NCBI RefSeq assembly: GCF_035975855.1
Contig: NZ_CP109055.1
Coordinates: forward strand, 3,162,001 to 3,226,000
DNA length: 64,000 bases
Reading direction: 5' to 3'
Source of the DNA: Streptomyces sp. NBC_01304
GTDB lineage: Bacteria > Actinomycetota > Actinomycetes > Streptomycetales > Streptomycetaceae
The notes below the pieces were generated by a model. The model made no database searches. It was not told where the DNA came from and saw only the letters and a program-made list of their open reading frames with translations. The translations under genes were made by a program, and so were the position numbers. Positions 47,544-55,186 of this stretch are shown here, in pieces (position 1 is the first letter of the stretch; each line of letters begins with the position of its first letter).

Positions 47544-48710
47544 ATGTCCATCGCCGAGCACCTACGGGACGGGCCCGCCTACCTCGACTACAACGCCACC
47601 ACCCCCGTCGACCCCGACGTGGTGGAGGCGATGCTGCCCTACCTGACCACCCACTTCGGCAACCCCTCCAGCAGCCACGCCTACGGCCGCCCCGCCGCGT
47701 CCGCTGTCGCAACCGCTCGTACACAAGTTGCCGAACTGATCGGCGCCGCCGGCGAGGAGATCGTCTTCGCGGCCAGCGGCTCCGAGGCCAACACCCTCGC
47801 GCTCCGCGGCGCCCTGCTGCCCGCCCTTCGCGCCGGCCGCAACCACCTGGTTACCCAGATCACCGAGCACCCCTCGATCCTGGAAACGTGCGAGGCCCTC
47901 AAGCGGCTGCACGGGATCTGGGTCACCTATCTGCCGGTCGACGAGCACGGGCTGGTCGCCCCGGAGACCCTCCGGGCAGCGGTCAGTGAACGCACCGCGC
48001 TGGTCTCCATCCACCACGCCAACGGCGAGACCGGCACCATCCAGCCCATCGCCGAACTCGCCCGGATCGCCCACGAGCAAGGCGCCCTCTTCCACACCGA
48101 TGCCTCCCAGAGCATCGGCAAAATCCCCGTGGACGTCGGCACTCTGGGGGTGGATCTGCTGACCATGACCGGCCACAAGTTCTACGCCCCCAAGGGGGTC
48201 GCCGCGCTGTACCAGCCCACCCGCTTCAACCTGGAGCCGGTCATCCGCGGCGGAGGACAGGAGCGGAGCCAGCGAGCAGGAACCGAAAACGTCCCCGCCC
48301 TCGTCGGCATGGGAGTCGCAAGCGCCAAGGCGGGCCAGCTGCTGGCCACGGAGCCCGAGCGTCAGACGGCTCTGCGCAACGCGCTGCACCGCCAGTTGAG
48401 CCAGGCCCTCCCAGGCCGCGTCACCCTCAACGGGCACCCTGAGCAGCGACTGCCCAACACGCTGAACCTCAGCGTCGACGGAGTGATCGCCGCCGAAGCC
48501 CTGCAGACGGCCACCGACGTGGCCGCCTCCACGGCCTCCGCCTGCCACTCGGGAACCCACCGTCCCTCCGACGTCCTGCTCTCCATGGGAATCAGCGAAC
48601 AGCGCGCACTCGGCGCGTTCCGCCTCACCCTCGGCCGCTGGTCCGACGCCGCAGACGTGGACCGCGCCGCACACGCGATCACCAAAGCGGTCGCGGAGGC
48701 GCATCAGTGA
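47544..48710 (+). CDS. Cysteine desulfurase (NifS/IscS-like)
   Basis: A 388-residue PLP enzyme. It begins PAYLDYNATTPVDPDVVEAM (the family's Y-x-D-x-x-A-T-T-P), the PLP Lys is in TMTGHKFYAPKGVAALY, and the conserved R-A-G-T-E-N is RSQRAGTENVPALVGMGVA. The active-site loop ends in STASACHSGTHRPSDVLLSM with the persulfide-forming Cys. It moves sulfur from cysteine to scaffold or carrier proteins such as TusA, ArsR-rhodanese or FeS assembly. It is followed nine bases later by the second ArsR-rhodanese gene. It provides Cys-derived persulfide for the island's FeS and Mo cofactor needs (inference). Confidence 0.9.
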   Translation: MSIAEHLRDGPAYLDYNATTPVDPDVVEAMLPYLTTHFGNPSSSHAYGRPAASAVATARTQVAELIGAAGEEIVFAASGSEANTLALRGALLPALRAGRNHLVTQITEHPSILETCEALKRLHGIWVTYLPVDEHGLVAPETLRAAVSERTALVSIHHANGETGTIQPIAELARIAHEQGALFHTDASQSIGKIPVDVGTLGVDLLTMTGHKFYAPKGVAALYQPTRFNLEPVIRGGGQERSQRAGTENVPALVGMGVASAKAGQLLATEPERQTALRNALHRQLSQALPGRVTLNGHPEQRLPNTLNLSVDGVIAAEALQTATDVAASTASACHSGTHRPSDVLLSMGISEQRALGAFRLTLGRWSDAADVDRAAHAITKAVAEAHQ

Positions 48711-48719
48711 AGGAAGGCC

Positions 48720-49388
48720 ATGAGCGGCCCCGCCGAAAGAGAAGCCCTGTACGACAGCCTCGCCCACGTCGGCAAGGCACTGTCGAACGGCAAGCGCCTG
48801 GAACTCCTTGAACTCCTCGCGCAGGGCGAACGCAGCGTCGAGGCGCTCGCCCACGCGGCAGGCATCCGCCTCACCAGCGTCTCGGCCCACCTGCAGATCC
48901 TCAAGCAAGCCGGAGTCGTCACCGCACGCCGTGAGGGCGCACGCATTCATTACGGCCTCGCCGGAGACGACGTCGCCGCGCTCTACGAGCAGCTGCAACA
49001 AGTGGCGCGAGCCCACCTCGCCGAGACCGAGCACGCACGCGCCGCCTACCTGGGGCCGGCGGACACCGTCCCGCTCAGCCGTCAGCAGTTGCTCGACCGG
49101 ATGAACAACAAGACCGTCACCGTCGTCGACGTACGCCCCGCCGAGGAATACGCAGCCGGCCACATCCCCGGAGCCTTGTCCCGGCCGCTGACTGAACTGG
49201 ACAGCCAGATCCCCGACTTGCCGAGGGTGCTGGACGTCGTGGCCTACGGCCGCAGCACCAACTGCATCCTGGCCCACGACGCGGTGCGTCTGCTGACTGC
49301 TCGCGGGCGGCGGGCCCTGCGGCTGGCCGACGGCATCTTGGAATGGCGGGTCGACCAGCTTCCGGTGGAGGCCGGTGAGCCTTCCTGA
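48720..49388 (+). CDS. ArsR/SmtB regulator fused to rhodanese domain (paralogue 2, catalytic Cys lost)
   Basis: A 222-residue paralogue of the 34953 protein, aligned throughout: ALSNGKRLELLELLAQGERS, then VEALAHAAGIRLTSVSAHLQ. The rhodanese half keeps VDVRPAEEYAAGHIPGALSR but reads VVAYGRSTNCILAHDA where paralogue 1 has VAYCRGPHCVFAPKA. The first Cys is Gly and only the second Cys remains. It should be unable to form the canonical rhodanese persulfide, though the retained Cys may still sense. It sits in the cysteine desulfurase cluster, with no own operator copy found. It may modulate paralogue 1 or use a different signal. Confidence 0.85.
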   Translation: MSGPAEREALYDSLAHVGKALSNGKRLELLELLAQGERSVEALAHAAGIRLTSVSAHLQILKQAGVVTARREGARIHYGLAGDDVAALYEQLQQVARAHLAETEHARAAYLGPADTVPLSRQQLLDRMNNKTVTVVDVRPAEEYAAGHIPGALSRPLTELDSQIPDLPRVLDVVAYGRSTNCILAHDAVRLLTARGRRALRLADGILEWRVDQLPVEAGEPS

Positions 49389-49462
49389 CCGGCGCGCATC
49401 ACCGAACACCCCGCACCACAAAGGCAAGAGCCGCAGCAGAAGCCAAGAGAGGGACACCAGCT

Positions 49463-50602
49463 GTGCAAGACGTGAGCCAGGACGCGGTGCGCGAGGCGCT
49501 CGCGACAGTCGACGACCCTGAGATCCACCGGCCGATCACCGAGCTCGGCATGGTCAAGTCGGTGGAGATCGGTGTGGATGGTGCGGTCGCCGTCACCGTG
49601 TACCTCACCGTCTCCGGCTGCCCGATGCGCGACACCATCACCGCGAATGTCACCGAGGCGGTCGCCCGCGTTCAAGGCGTGACGTCGGTCCATGTCTTCC
49701 TGGATGTGATGAGCGACGAGCAACGGCGCGAGCTGGCAACCGCACTGCGTGGCGGCACGGCCGAGCGTGAAGTGCCATTCGCCCAGCCTGGCTCGCTGAC
49801 CCGGGTGTACGCGGTCGCGTCCGGCAAGGGTGGCGTCGGCAAGTCGTCCGTGACCGTGAATCTCGCGGCGGCGATGGCGGCCGACGGCCTGAAGGTCGGC
49901 GTCGTGGACGCGGACATCTACGGCCACAGCATTCCGCGCATGCTGGGTGTCGATGGGAAACCCACCCAGGTCGAGGACATGATCATGCCGCCGTCCGCGA
50001 ACGGCGTGAAGGTCATCTCCATCGGCATGTTCACGGCGGGCAACGCGCCGGTGGTGTGGCGTGGCCCGATGCTGCACCGTTCCCTGCAGCAGTTCCTCGC
50101 GGACGTGTTCTGGGGCGACCTCGACGTCCTACTCATGGACCTCCCGCCTGGTACCGGCGACATCGCGATCTCCGTATCGCAACTGGTCCCGAACTCCGAG
50201 ATCCTCGTCGTGACGACCCCGCAGCAAGCTGCGGCCGAGGTCGCCGAGCGGGCTGGGGCTATCGCCGTGCAGACCCACCAGAAGATCGTGGGCGTCGTCG
50301 AGAACATGTCTGGGCTGCCTTGCCCGCACTGCGACGAGATGGTCGACGTGTTCGGCACCGGCGGCGGCGAGAAGGTCGCCGAGAGCCTCACCAGGATCAC
50401 TGGCACCCATGTCCCGGTGCTCGGCTCGATCCCGATCGACGTACGGCTGCGCGAGGGCGGCGACGAAGGCCGGCCTATCGTCCTCACTGCCCCCGAGTCC
50501 CCGGCCGGCTCGGCGCTCCGCGCGATCGCGGGCAAGCTCGGCGGGCGCCAGCGCGGCCTGGCGGGCATGTCGCTCGGGATCACCCCGAGCAACAGGATCT
50601 GA
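49463..50602 (+). CDS. Mrp/NBP35-family P-loop ATPase (FeS-cluster carrier)
   Basis: A 379-residue Mrp-type protein. An N-terminal DUF59/MIP18 domain (residues 1-95; ATVDDPEIHRPITELGMVKS, YLTVSGCPMRDTITANVTEA) precedes the P-loop domain (VYAVASGKGGVGKSSVTVNL, deviant Walker A; VLLMDLPPGTGDIAISVSQL). The C-terminal ENMSGLPCPHCDEMVDVFG carries the C-P-x-C pair that bridges a [4Fe-4S] cluster in dimers. It inserts FeS clusters into targets, plausibly the FeS and Mo subunits here. GTG 49463 follows a GAGAGGGA stretch. It ends the island; the next gene is convergent. Confidence 0.9.
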   Translation: MQDVSQDAVREALATVDDPEIHRPITELGMVKSVEIGVDGAVAVTVYLTVSGCPMRDTITANVTEAVARVQGVTSVHVFLDVMSDEQRRELATALRGGTAEREVPFAQPGSLTRVYAVASGKGGVGKSSVTVNLAAAMAADGLKVGVVDADIYGHSIPRMLGVDGKPTQVEDMIMPPSANGVKVISIGMFTAGNAPVVWRGPMLHRSLQQFLADVFWGDLDVLLMDLPPGTGDIAISVSQLVPNSEILVVTTPQQAAAEVAERAGAIAVQTHQKIVGVVENMSGLPCPHCDEMVDVFGTGGGEKVAESLTRITGTHVPVLGSIPIDVRLREGGDEGRPIVLTAPESPAGSALRAIAGKLGGRQRGLAGMSLGITPSNRI

Positions 50603-50693
50603 GCTGCAGGCTCAAGGACTTCGAACACCACCACGATGTCTTTCACCGCGGGCAGTGTCCGTGCAGGGTTCCCATCATCCCGGCCGAGGCGGA

Positions 50694-51101
50694 TCAGTCC
50701 TCCGTGTAGCGCGCGAAGAACTCGGCCTCGGCCTCGGAGATGCGTCGGGGTGCACCCGTCTCCAGGTTGTAGGCGGCCATCTTGGTGGTGGCCTCGGCGT
50801 ACGTGTTCTCGGCGTCTCGGATCGCGTAACCGAGCTCGAGTCGCGCTCCTCGGCAGGCCACGACCCAGACGTCCACGCTGACAGCCTCGTTGCTGTAGTC
50901 CAGCGGCGTCTTGAAGTCGATGACGGACTGCTGGACCACGAAGGCGTGCATCCGCCGCTCGGCCTCGTCCGCCGGCAACAGCTCCTGGACCATCCTCGTC
51001 CGCGCTTCTTCGAGGTAAGTCAGGTAGCGGGAGTTGTTGACGTGCCCGTAGCTGTCGGCATCGGCCCAGCGCAGCGGGAGCAGGTAAGTGAACTTGGGCA
51101 T
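50694..51101 (-). CDS. Hotdog-fold acyl-CoA thioesterase
   Basis: A 135-residue 4-hydroxybenzoyl-CoA-thioesterase-like protein. LLPLRWADADSYGHVNNSRY holds the family motif (R-W-x-D-x-D-x-x-G-H-V-N-N), with the catalytic Asp in R-W-A-D-A-D. It continues LTYLEEARTRMVQELLPA and ends in a central helix and beta-sheet. It hydrolyses a medium or aromatic acyl-CoA. It shares strand with the XRE gene 90 bases upstream and converges on the Mrp gene. Confidence 0.86.
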   Translation of the reverse strand: MPKFTYLLPLRWADADSYGHVNNSRYLTYLEEARTRMVQELLPADEAERRMHAFVVQQSVIDFKTPLDYSNEAVSVDVWVVACRGARLELGYAIRDAENTYAEATTKMAAYNLETGAPRRISEAEAEFFARYTED

Positions 51102-51191
51102 GGGGATCTTCCTGTGAGGGTGGCGGCGGAGCGGAGGGGCGCACGCCGGGAAGCCGCTGCGGTCGGCAGTTTCCCGACGGAACCTGCAGGT

Positions 51192-52589
51192 CTAGGGCCG
51201 GTCTGCCTCCCGGACCACGGGCTGGCCGGATACGTCGTTCTCGATCGTGTTCAGGACCTCGCGCAACACGCGCTGCTCGGTGTCGCGCTCTTCGAGGAGC
51301 TGTGCGATGCGTGCGATGGCCGCGTCGGCTTCGGCCGGCAGCGCGGCGCGCACCAGCTGAAGCACTTCGGCGAGGCACGCTCCGTGTACGGCGTCCCGCG
51401 GTACACGAGCGATGACGGTGGCGGGCTGCATATAGGTGACGGACCAGCAGCCGACCACCTCCTCCACCGCCCACACGACGATGCTCCGGTCGGGCGCGAG
51501 CGTCAGCTGGGCGTCGGGGCCCATGAGCTTGCTGATCGCCGGCATCGGGATGCCGTTGTTCCCGGCCAGCGCTGCTGCTTGTTCCGGGGTTGCCACGACC
51601 ATGCGGGATGCGAGAGACGCTGCCTCCCGCCGCCAGCGTGTGGCGGCGTCCTCCGCCACACGATTCTGCGCGTGCCGCTGCGCTGCTTCCACATCGTCCT
51701 GGTCGGCCGCCGTGGCGGCCCAGGCGTTTCGGGCGTCTCCGAGTGCGTCGTGTTCGTCCTCGCCGCCCTCGACCCATGTGATCACCACGAACCTGCACTC
51801 GGGCATCGACGCCGGGTAGAGGACGTGGCTGACGACCTCGACCGTCTCCCAGTCGAGCGTCGGCACGTTCATGCGGAACACGTGGCCGTCGCGGGTCTCA
51901 CCCTTGGCGTTCTCGGTGTCCCAGATGTGGCGGACGTCGGGGTCCTTCTTGACCTTCTCGATCAACTCGCGCAGCTCGGGATCATCCCGCCTCGCGGCCT
52001 CGGCGAACTTGAGGATCTTCACGTAGGCCGCGGCGTGCATGTCCCAGTCCTGGTACTGGGTGCGCGCCGCCGGCGACAGCAAGGCCCACAGGATGAGGTT
52101 CGCGCCCGGCTCCATCACCCAGGGCCACCACTCGGCCATGGCCGTGTTGAAGCCGAGGATGTTCCAGTGCTGGTCGCACAGGTACGCGGGGCTCGGCATT
52201 TGCCGGTCGATGAGCAGTCGCAGCGCCTTCTGGAGCTGGGGCTGGCTGGTGCCGCGCGGCGGGGCCAGCGTCGAGCCGATGTTGTGCAGCATGAGGGCGT
52301 GGCGCCCTTCTTCGTCCAGGCCGAACAGCTTGGCCAGCCCCTCGAACTGCGCCGGGGTGAGCCTTGGCGGCACCGCACCCTTTTCGATCTTGCGATAGGT
52401 GCGTACGGAGATACCCATGGCCTTGGCTGTCCGCTCCTGAGTGGGGCGACCGGCTGCGGTCTTCCGCCACTGGAGCAGCAGGGCGCCGAACCCCATGAAC
52501 TGGCCGGCGAGCTGCTTTGGGTTTCCTTCGGAGAAGTTCTCCGCTACCGCTTCACCGGTGCGGTCGATGCCCGGTTCCTGCGCGGCCAT
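51192..52589 (-). CDS. XRE regulator with MmyB-like ligand-binding domain
   Basis: A 465-residue regulator. Residues about 25-85 form the helix-turn-helix (LQWRKTAAGRPTQERTAKAM, then GISVRTYRKIEKGAVPPRLT). The middle resembles the MmyB-like PAS/transcription-regulator domain: CDQHWNILGFNTAMAEWWPW, then VMEPGANLILWALLSPAART. The C-terminal 170 residues form an extra helical region (VEAAQRHAQNRVAEDAATRW) not usual in MmyB. ATG 52589 follows GAGGGAGGG; a longer frame exists upstream but its sequence is unconserved and crosses a terminator-like hairpin. It is divergent from the ImmA/IrrE-like gene and may work with it as a regulator/protease pair. Confidence 0.82.
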   Translation of the reverse strand: MAAQEPGIDRTGEAVAENFSEGNPKQLAGQFMGFGALLLQWRKTAAGRPTQERTAKAMGISVRTYRKIEKGAVPPRLTPAQFEGLAKLFGLDEEGRHALMLHNIGSTLAPPRGTSQPQLQKALRLLIDRQMPSPAYLCDQHWNILGFNTAMAEWWPWVMEPGANLILWALLSPAARTQYQDWDMHAAAYVKILKFAEAARRDDPELRELIEKVKKDPDVRHIWDTENAKGETRDGHVFRMNVPTLDWETVEVVSHVLYPASMPECRFVVITWVEGGEDEHDALGDARNAWAATAADQDDVEAAQRHAQNRVAEDAATRWRREAASLASRMVVATPEQAAALAGNNGIPMPAISKLMGPDAQLTLAPDRSIVVWAVEEVVGCWSVTYMQPATVIARVPRDAVHGACLAEVLQLVRAALPAEADAAIARIAQLLEERDTEQRVLREVLNTIENDVSGQPVVREADRP

Positions 52590-52635
52590 GAGACCCTCCC
52601 TCGTCGCTCTATCGGGGAAGCGTGGCCTGGGCATG

Positions 52636-52663
52636 AAAAAGGAGGTCGGCACCACTGCCGACC
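52636..52663 (-). terminator. Terminator-like hairpin in the leader of the XRE regulator
   Basis: Read leftward: GGTCGGCA-GTGG-TGCCGACC, then TCC and a run of T (AAAAA at 52636-52640 on the + strand). It lies about 47 bases before the regulator's ATG, on the same strand, so it could act as an attenuator of the gene or end a short upstream transcript. Stem 8 bp, loop 4. Confidence 0.45.
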
Positions 52664-53325
52664 CCCCCGCCTTGCCACTCTCCACTAAAGACAATACGCC
52701 CGATTTAAGGCGATCTTGACCAGCTGTGGCTCGGGCCACAAAAGCGTTCACGGTGATCTTGTTCCGCTCAATATCTGCAGCGCGAATCATCCAAGGGCAT
52801 TCATCGCTGAATGGGACATCCCCACCAACGTGCCATGATCAATCTGCAAAACCGGCAAATGATTGCCGGTTTTCATTTCTCCCCAGAAACGCCGGTCTAG
52901 ACCAGGCTCGAAGTGCCCGCGAGAAGACTGCCGGAGCCCCTCATTCCGCTTACGCAGCAAGCGACTTGCCCACCTCGCGCGCGAAACATAGGAGCGGGTC
53001 GCCGCTGGCACCTATATGGGCAATACCGGGCAATCGAGGCCCGTTGCTCTCTCTTCTCGGTTTGGCTTGAATCCTTGTGTCAGCGGGTTCACCGGGCCGC
53101 TACGGATCGCGAGTCGAGCGCAGCGCTGCGCTCGCGAGTCCGGGACCTGGTTCCAGCCTCCGGACGGAGACGGTGCATCGATGCGCATCCCTGCGGTAGC
53201 CGCAGGGACCGCTTCACGGTCTGCTCCTTGCCCGGCACGAGCCGCTACGCGTCACAGCACGACCCCGCCTCACGCGCGTCGCGCCCTTCGGGCGCCGCGG
53301 TGGGGCATGAGCAAGAGGAAGACCT
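52664..53325. other. Hairpin-rich non-coding region between the XRE and IrrE-like genes
   Basis: 660 bases without a convincing gene. It contains a terminator-like dyad at 52848-52873 (AAAACCGGCAA ... TTGCCGGTTTT), an AT-rich promoter zone near 52680-52800, a 20-bp perfect palindrome at 53115-53134 (CGAGCGCAGCGCTGCGCTCG), the 8-bp hairpin CCCTGCGG-TAG-CCGCAGGG at 53189-53207, and GCGCCC-TTC-GGGCGC near 53281. The density of perfect palindromes suggests a structured RNA or replication/partition site rather than ordinary spacer; nothing more specific can be said. Confidence 0.4.
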
Positions 53326-53991
53326 ATGTGGTGGCGAAACTGTCGTGGCCCACTCGCGGAGTCGGGGTCGCCCTTCTTGAAGGTGCCGCGACAGCGGGTT
53401 GCCGGGGCCGAGCGGGCGCGGGGGCTACGGCTCCGCCGTGCTCCGCGTGTCAGCACGGGCGAGCGTGATCTGCAGCGGCGTCTTCGGCGTCAGCTGCGGT
53501 CCCTGGACGTCCAGCTTCCGCTGGATGTGACGGCGCTGTGTCGCGCGCTGTCTGAGAAGCGGGGGCGGCACATCGAGTTGCGTCCCTTCCCGATGCCGAT
53601 GCCCGGTCCTCTGGGCTTGTGGGTCGACACCCCCGCCGCCGACTTGATCATTTACCAGCAGCACACCACGCGGCTGCACCAGGACCACATCATCCTGCAC
53701 GAGGTCGGGCACATCCTGGCCAACGACGATGCCGAGGGCATCACGGAGGACCCCGACGATCCGGCCGAAGGTTGGTGGGCTGGCATGCTTCCCGCCCTGA
53801 ACGCCGCCAGCATCCGCCGGGTACGCAAGCGCTGCGCCTACGACTCCGAAGAGGAGTGCGAGGTGGAACTGGCCGCGACCATCGTCCTGGAGTGGTCCTC
53901 CGTGCTCAACCGCACCACGCCGGCTGCCGCACTGGACCCCGCAGCGCGCCGGGTCAACGCGGCCCTCGGCGACAACCGAGGGTGGCTGTGA
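53326..53991 (+). CDS. ImmA/IrrE-like zinc metallopeptidase domain protein (putative toxin/regulator partner)
   Basis: Up to 221 residues. The core from about residue 45 reads DLQRRLRRQLRSLDVQLPLD, then LGLWVDTPAADLIIYQQHTT and HQDHIILHEVGHILANDDAE, whose H-E-x-x-H with Glu/Asp further on is an ImmA/IrrE zinc site. The N-terminal Arg-rich stretch is unlike the family; the true start may be the GTG 53383 or later. In Streptomyces such proteins sit between an XRE regulator and an MAB_1171c-type membrane protein, exactly the layout here. They may cleave a repressor under stress, but substrate is unknown. The stop overlaps the next gene. Confidence 0.72.
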   Translation: MWWRNCRGPLAESGSPFLKVPRQRVAGAERARGLRLRRAPRVSTGERDLQRRLRRQLRSLDVQLPLDVTALCRALSEKRGRHIELRPFPMPMPGPLGLWVDTPAADLIIYQQHTTRLHQDHIILHEVGHILANDDAEGITEDPDDPAEGWWAGMLPALNAASIRRVRKRCAYDSEEECEVELAATIVLEWSSVLNRTTPAAALDPAARRVNAALGDNRGWL

Positions 53992-55169
53992 TGGTGACCA
54001 TCGCGTTCTTCGCCGCTCTCGCCGCGGCCATCGCCTGGAAGATCCGCCAGGTGGTCCGAGATCCTCGTAACGCCCCGCTGCGCTCGGTGACCCTCTGCCT
54101 GGTGTGTGCCGCGGCGTCGTACCCGCTGGCCATGCCGGGCGGGGCTTCCGGAGTGGACGCGGTCGCCGGGCACGGCGCGGCCAAGCTGCTGCAGAACGTG
54201 CTCTTGCTGGCCACCCTCTACTTCCTGATGTGCTTCTACCTGCACTCAGCCGCAGACGAGCAGACCGGCCGACGCCGCGCCCGCCGTGAGGGCGCCGGCC
54301 TCCTCCTGGTGATCGCCGCGCTGGTGGCCATCGTCGCGAGCGGCCACGAGGTGCTCGCCGGGAGCTTCTCCACGGCCGACATGACCGTTCCCCAGGCGGC
54401 CGGCTTCTACCTGCTGGCGGGCCTGTACATGATGTACGCGCTCGCAGCGGGCTTCTTTTGGACCCGCCGCTACGCACGGCTCTCCCCTCGGCCGCACTCC
54501 ACCGGCCTGTGGATGACCGCTGTAGGACTGGCCGCCATGGCATGCGCCTGCGCGATCCGTGCTGTCTTCGTGATCGTCCGCAGCATGGGCGGCACGGTCC
54601 CGTCGGGCCTGAACGCCGCAGTGGCCCTGTTGCTGGTGATCTCGATCACGGTGTTCGTCGTCGGCGTCAGTTACCCGATCGTGCGGGCCCGGATCACGGC
54701 AGTGCGGATCTGGCACCGCCACCGCCGCGTCCACCACCGCCTGCAGCCCTTGTGGGAGCTGCTGGCCGAGGCGTACCCGGACAGCGTGCTGCAGCCGACT
54801 GCGAAGTCCTGGCGGGAGAAATGGAGCGCCCGTAGCGTGCACCGGCGCTACCACCGCCGCGTGGTGGAGTGCCGCGACGGCTTGGTGCAGGTCAGCCCGT
54901 ACCTGCCTGCCCTGCCCACCCAGAGCGCCCGTGGCGCTGTCCTGGACAGCGCGCCGCCCGAGGCGCTGGCCCAGAGCCTGCGGGACGTGCTCGCCGCCGG
55001 CACGCCCGGCGCATCAGGCACAGTAGAACCAGTGGCTGCGGTTCCACTGGCCCTGCCCTCGCGGCAGGGGCCGGATGCCGATGTCGAGCAGCTGGTGGCA
55101 CTGGCGGATGCCCTTCGCGGCGCCACCCCTCGGAACGTGTCGGTCATGACGGCCGCGAACCACGGTTAA
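53991..55169 (+). CDS. MAB_1171c/DUF6545-like multi-helix membrane protein
   Basis: A 392-residue protein with about seven hydrophobic helices in its first 230 residues (VTIAFFAALAAAIAWKIRQV; LLQNVLLLATLYFLMCFYLH; LLLVIAALVAIVASGHEVLA; FYLLAGLYMMYALAAGFFWT; AVALLLVISITVFVVGVSYP) and a soluble C-terminal tail with Arg/Trp-rich segments (WRHRRVHHRLQPLWELLAEA-like). This is the architecture of MAB_1171c-family putative transporters that follow IrrE-like genes. ATG 53991 overlaps the previous stop by one base; GTG 53988 is an alternative. Function unknown. Confidence 0.75.
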   Translation: MVTIAFFAALAAAIAWKIRQVVRDPRNAPLRSVTLCLVCAAASYPLAMPGGASGVDAVAGHGAAKLLQNVLLLATLYFLMCFYLHSAADEQTGRRRARREGAGLLLVIAALVAIVASGHEVLAGSFSTADMTVPQAAGFYLLAGLYMMYALAAGFFWTRRYARLSPRPHSTGLWMTAVGLAAMACACAIRAVFVIVRSMGGTVPSGLNAAVALLLVISITVFVVGVSYPIVRARITAVRIWHRHRRVHHRLQPLWELLAEAYPDSVLQPTAKSWREKWSARSVHRRYHRRVVECRDGLVQVSPYLPALPTQSARGAVLDSAPPEALAQSLRDVLAAGTPGASGTVEPVAAVPLALPSRQGPDADVEQLVALADALRGATPRNVSVMTAANHG

Positions 55170-55186
55170 GCACAAGGGAGTTACGC

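Noticed and set aside
50409..52688. 759-codon + strand frame
   Set aside because: Antisense to the thioesterase and XRE regulator, both clearly recognisable.
53016..53468. 150-codon frame across the palindrome-rich region
   Set aside because: It reads through hairpins, has unusual composition and overlaps the start of the IrrE-like gene in another frame.
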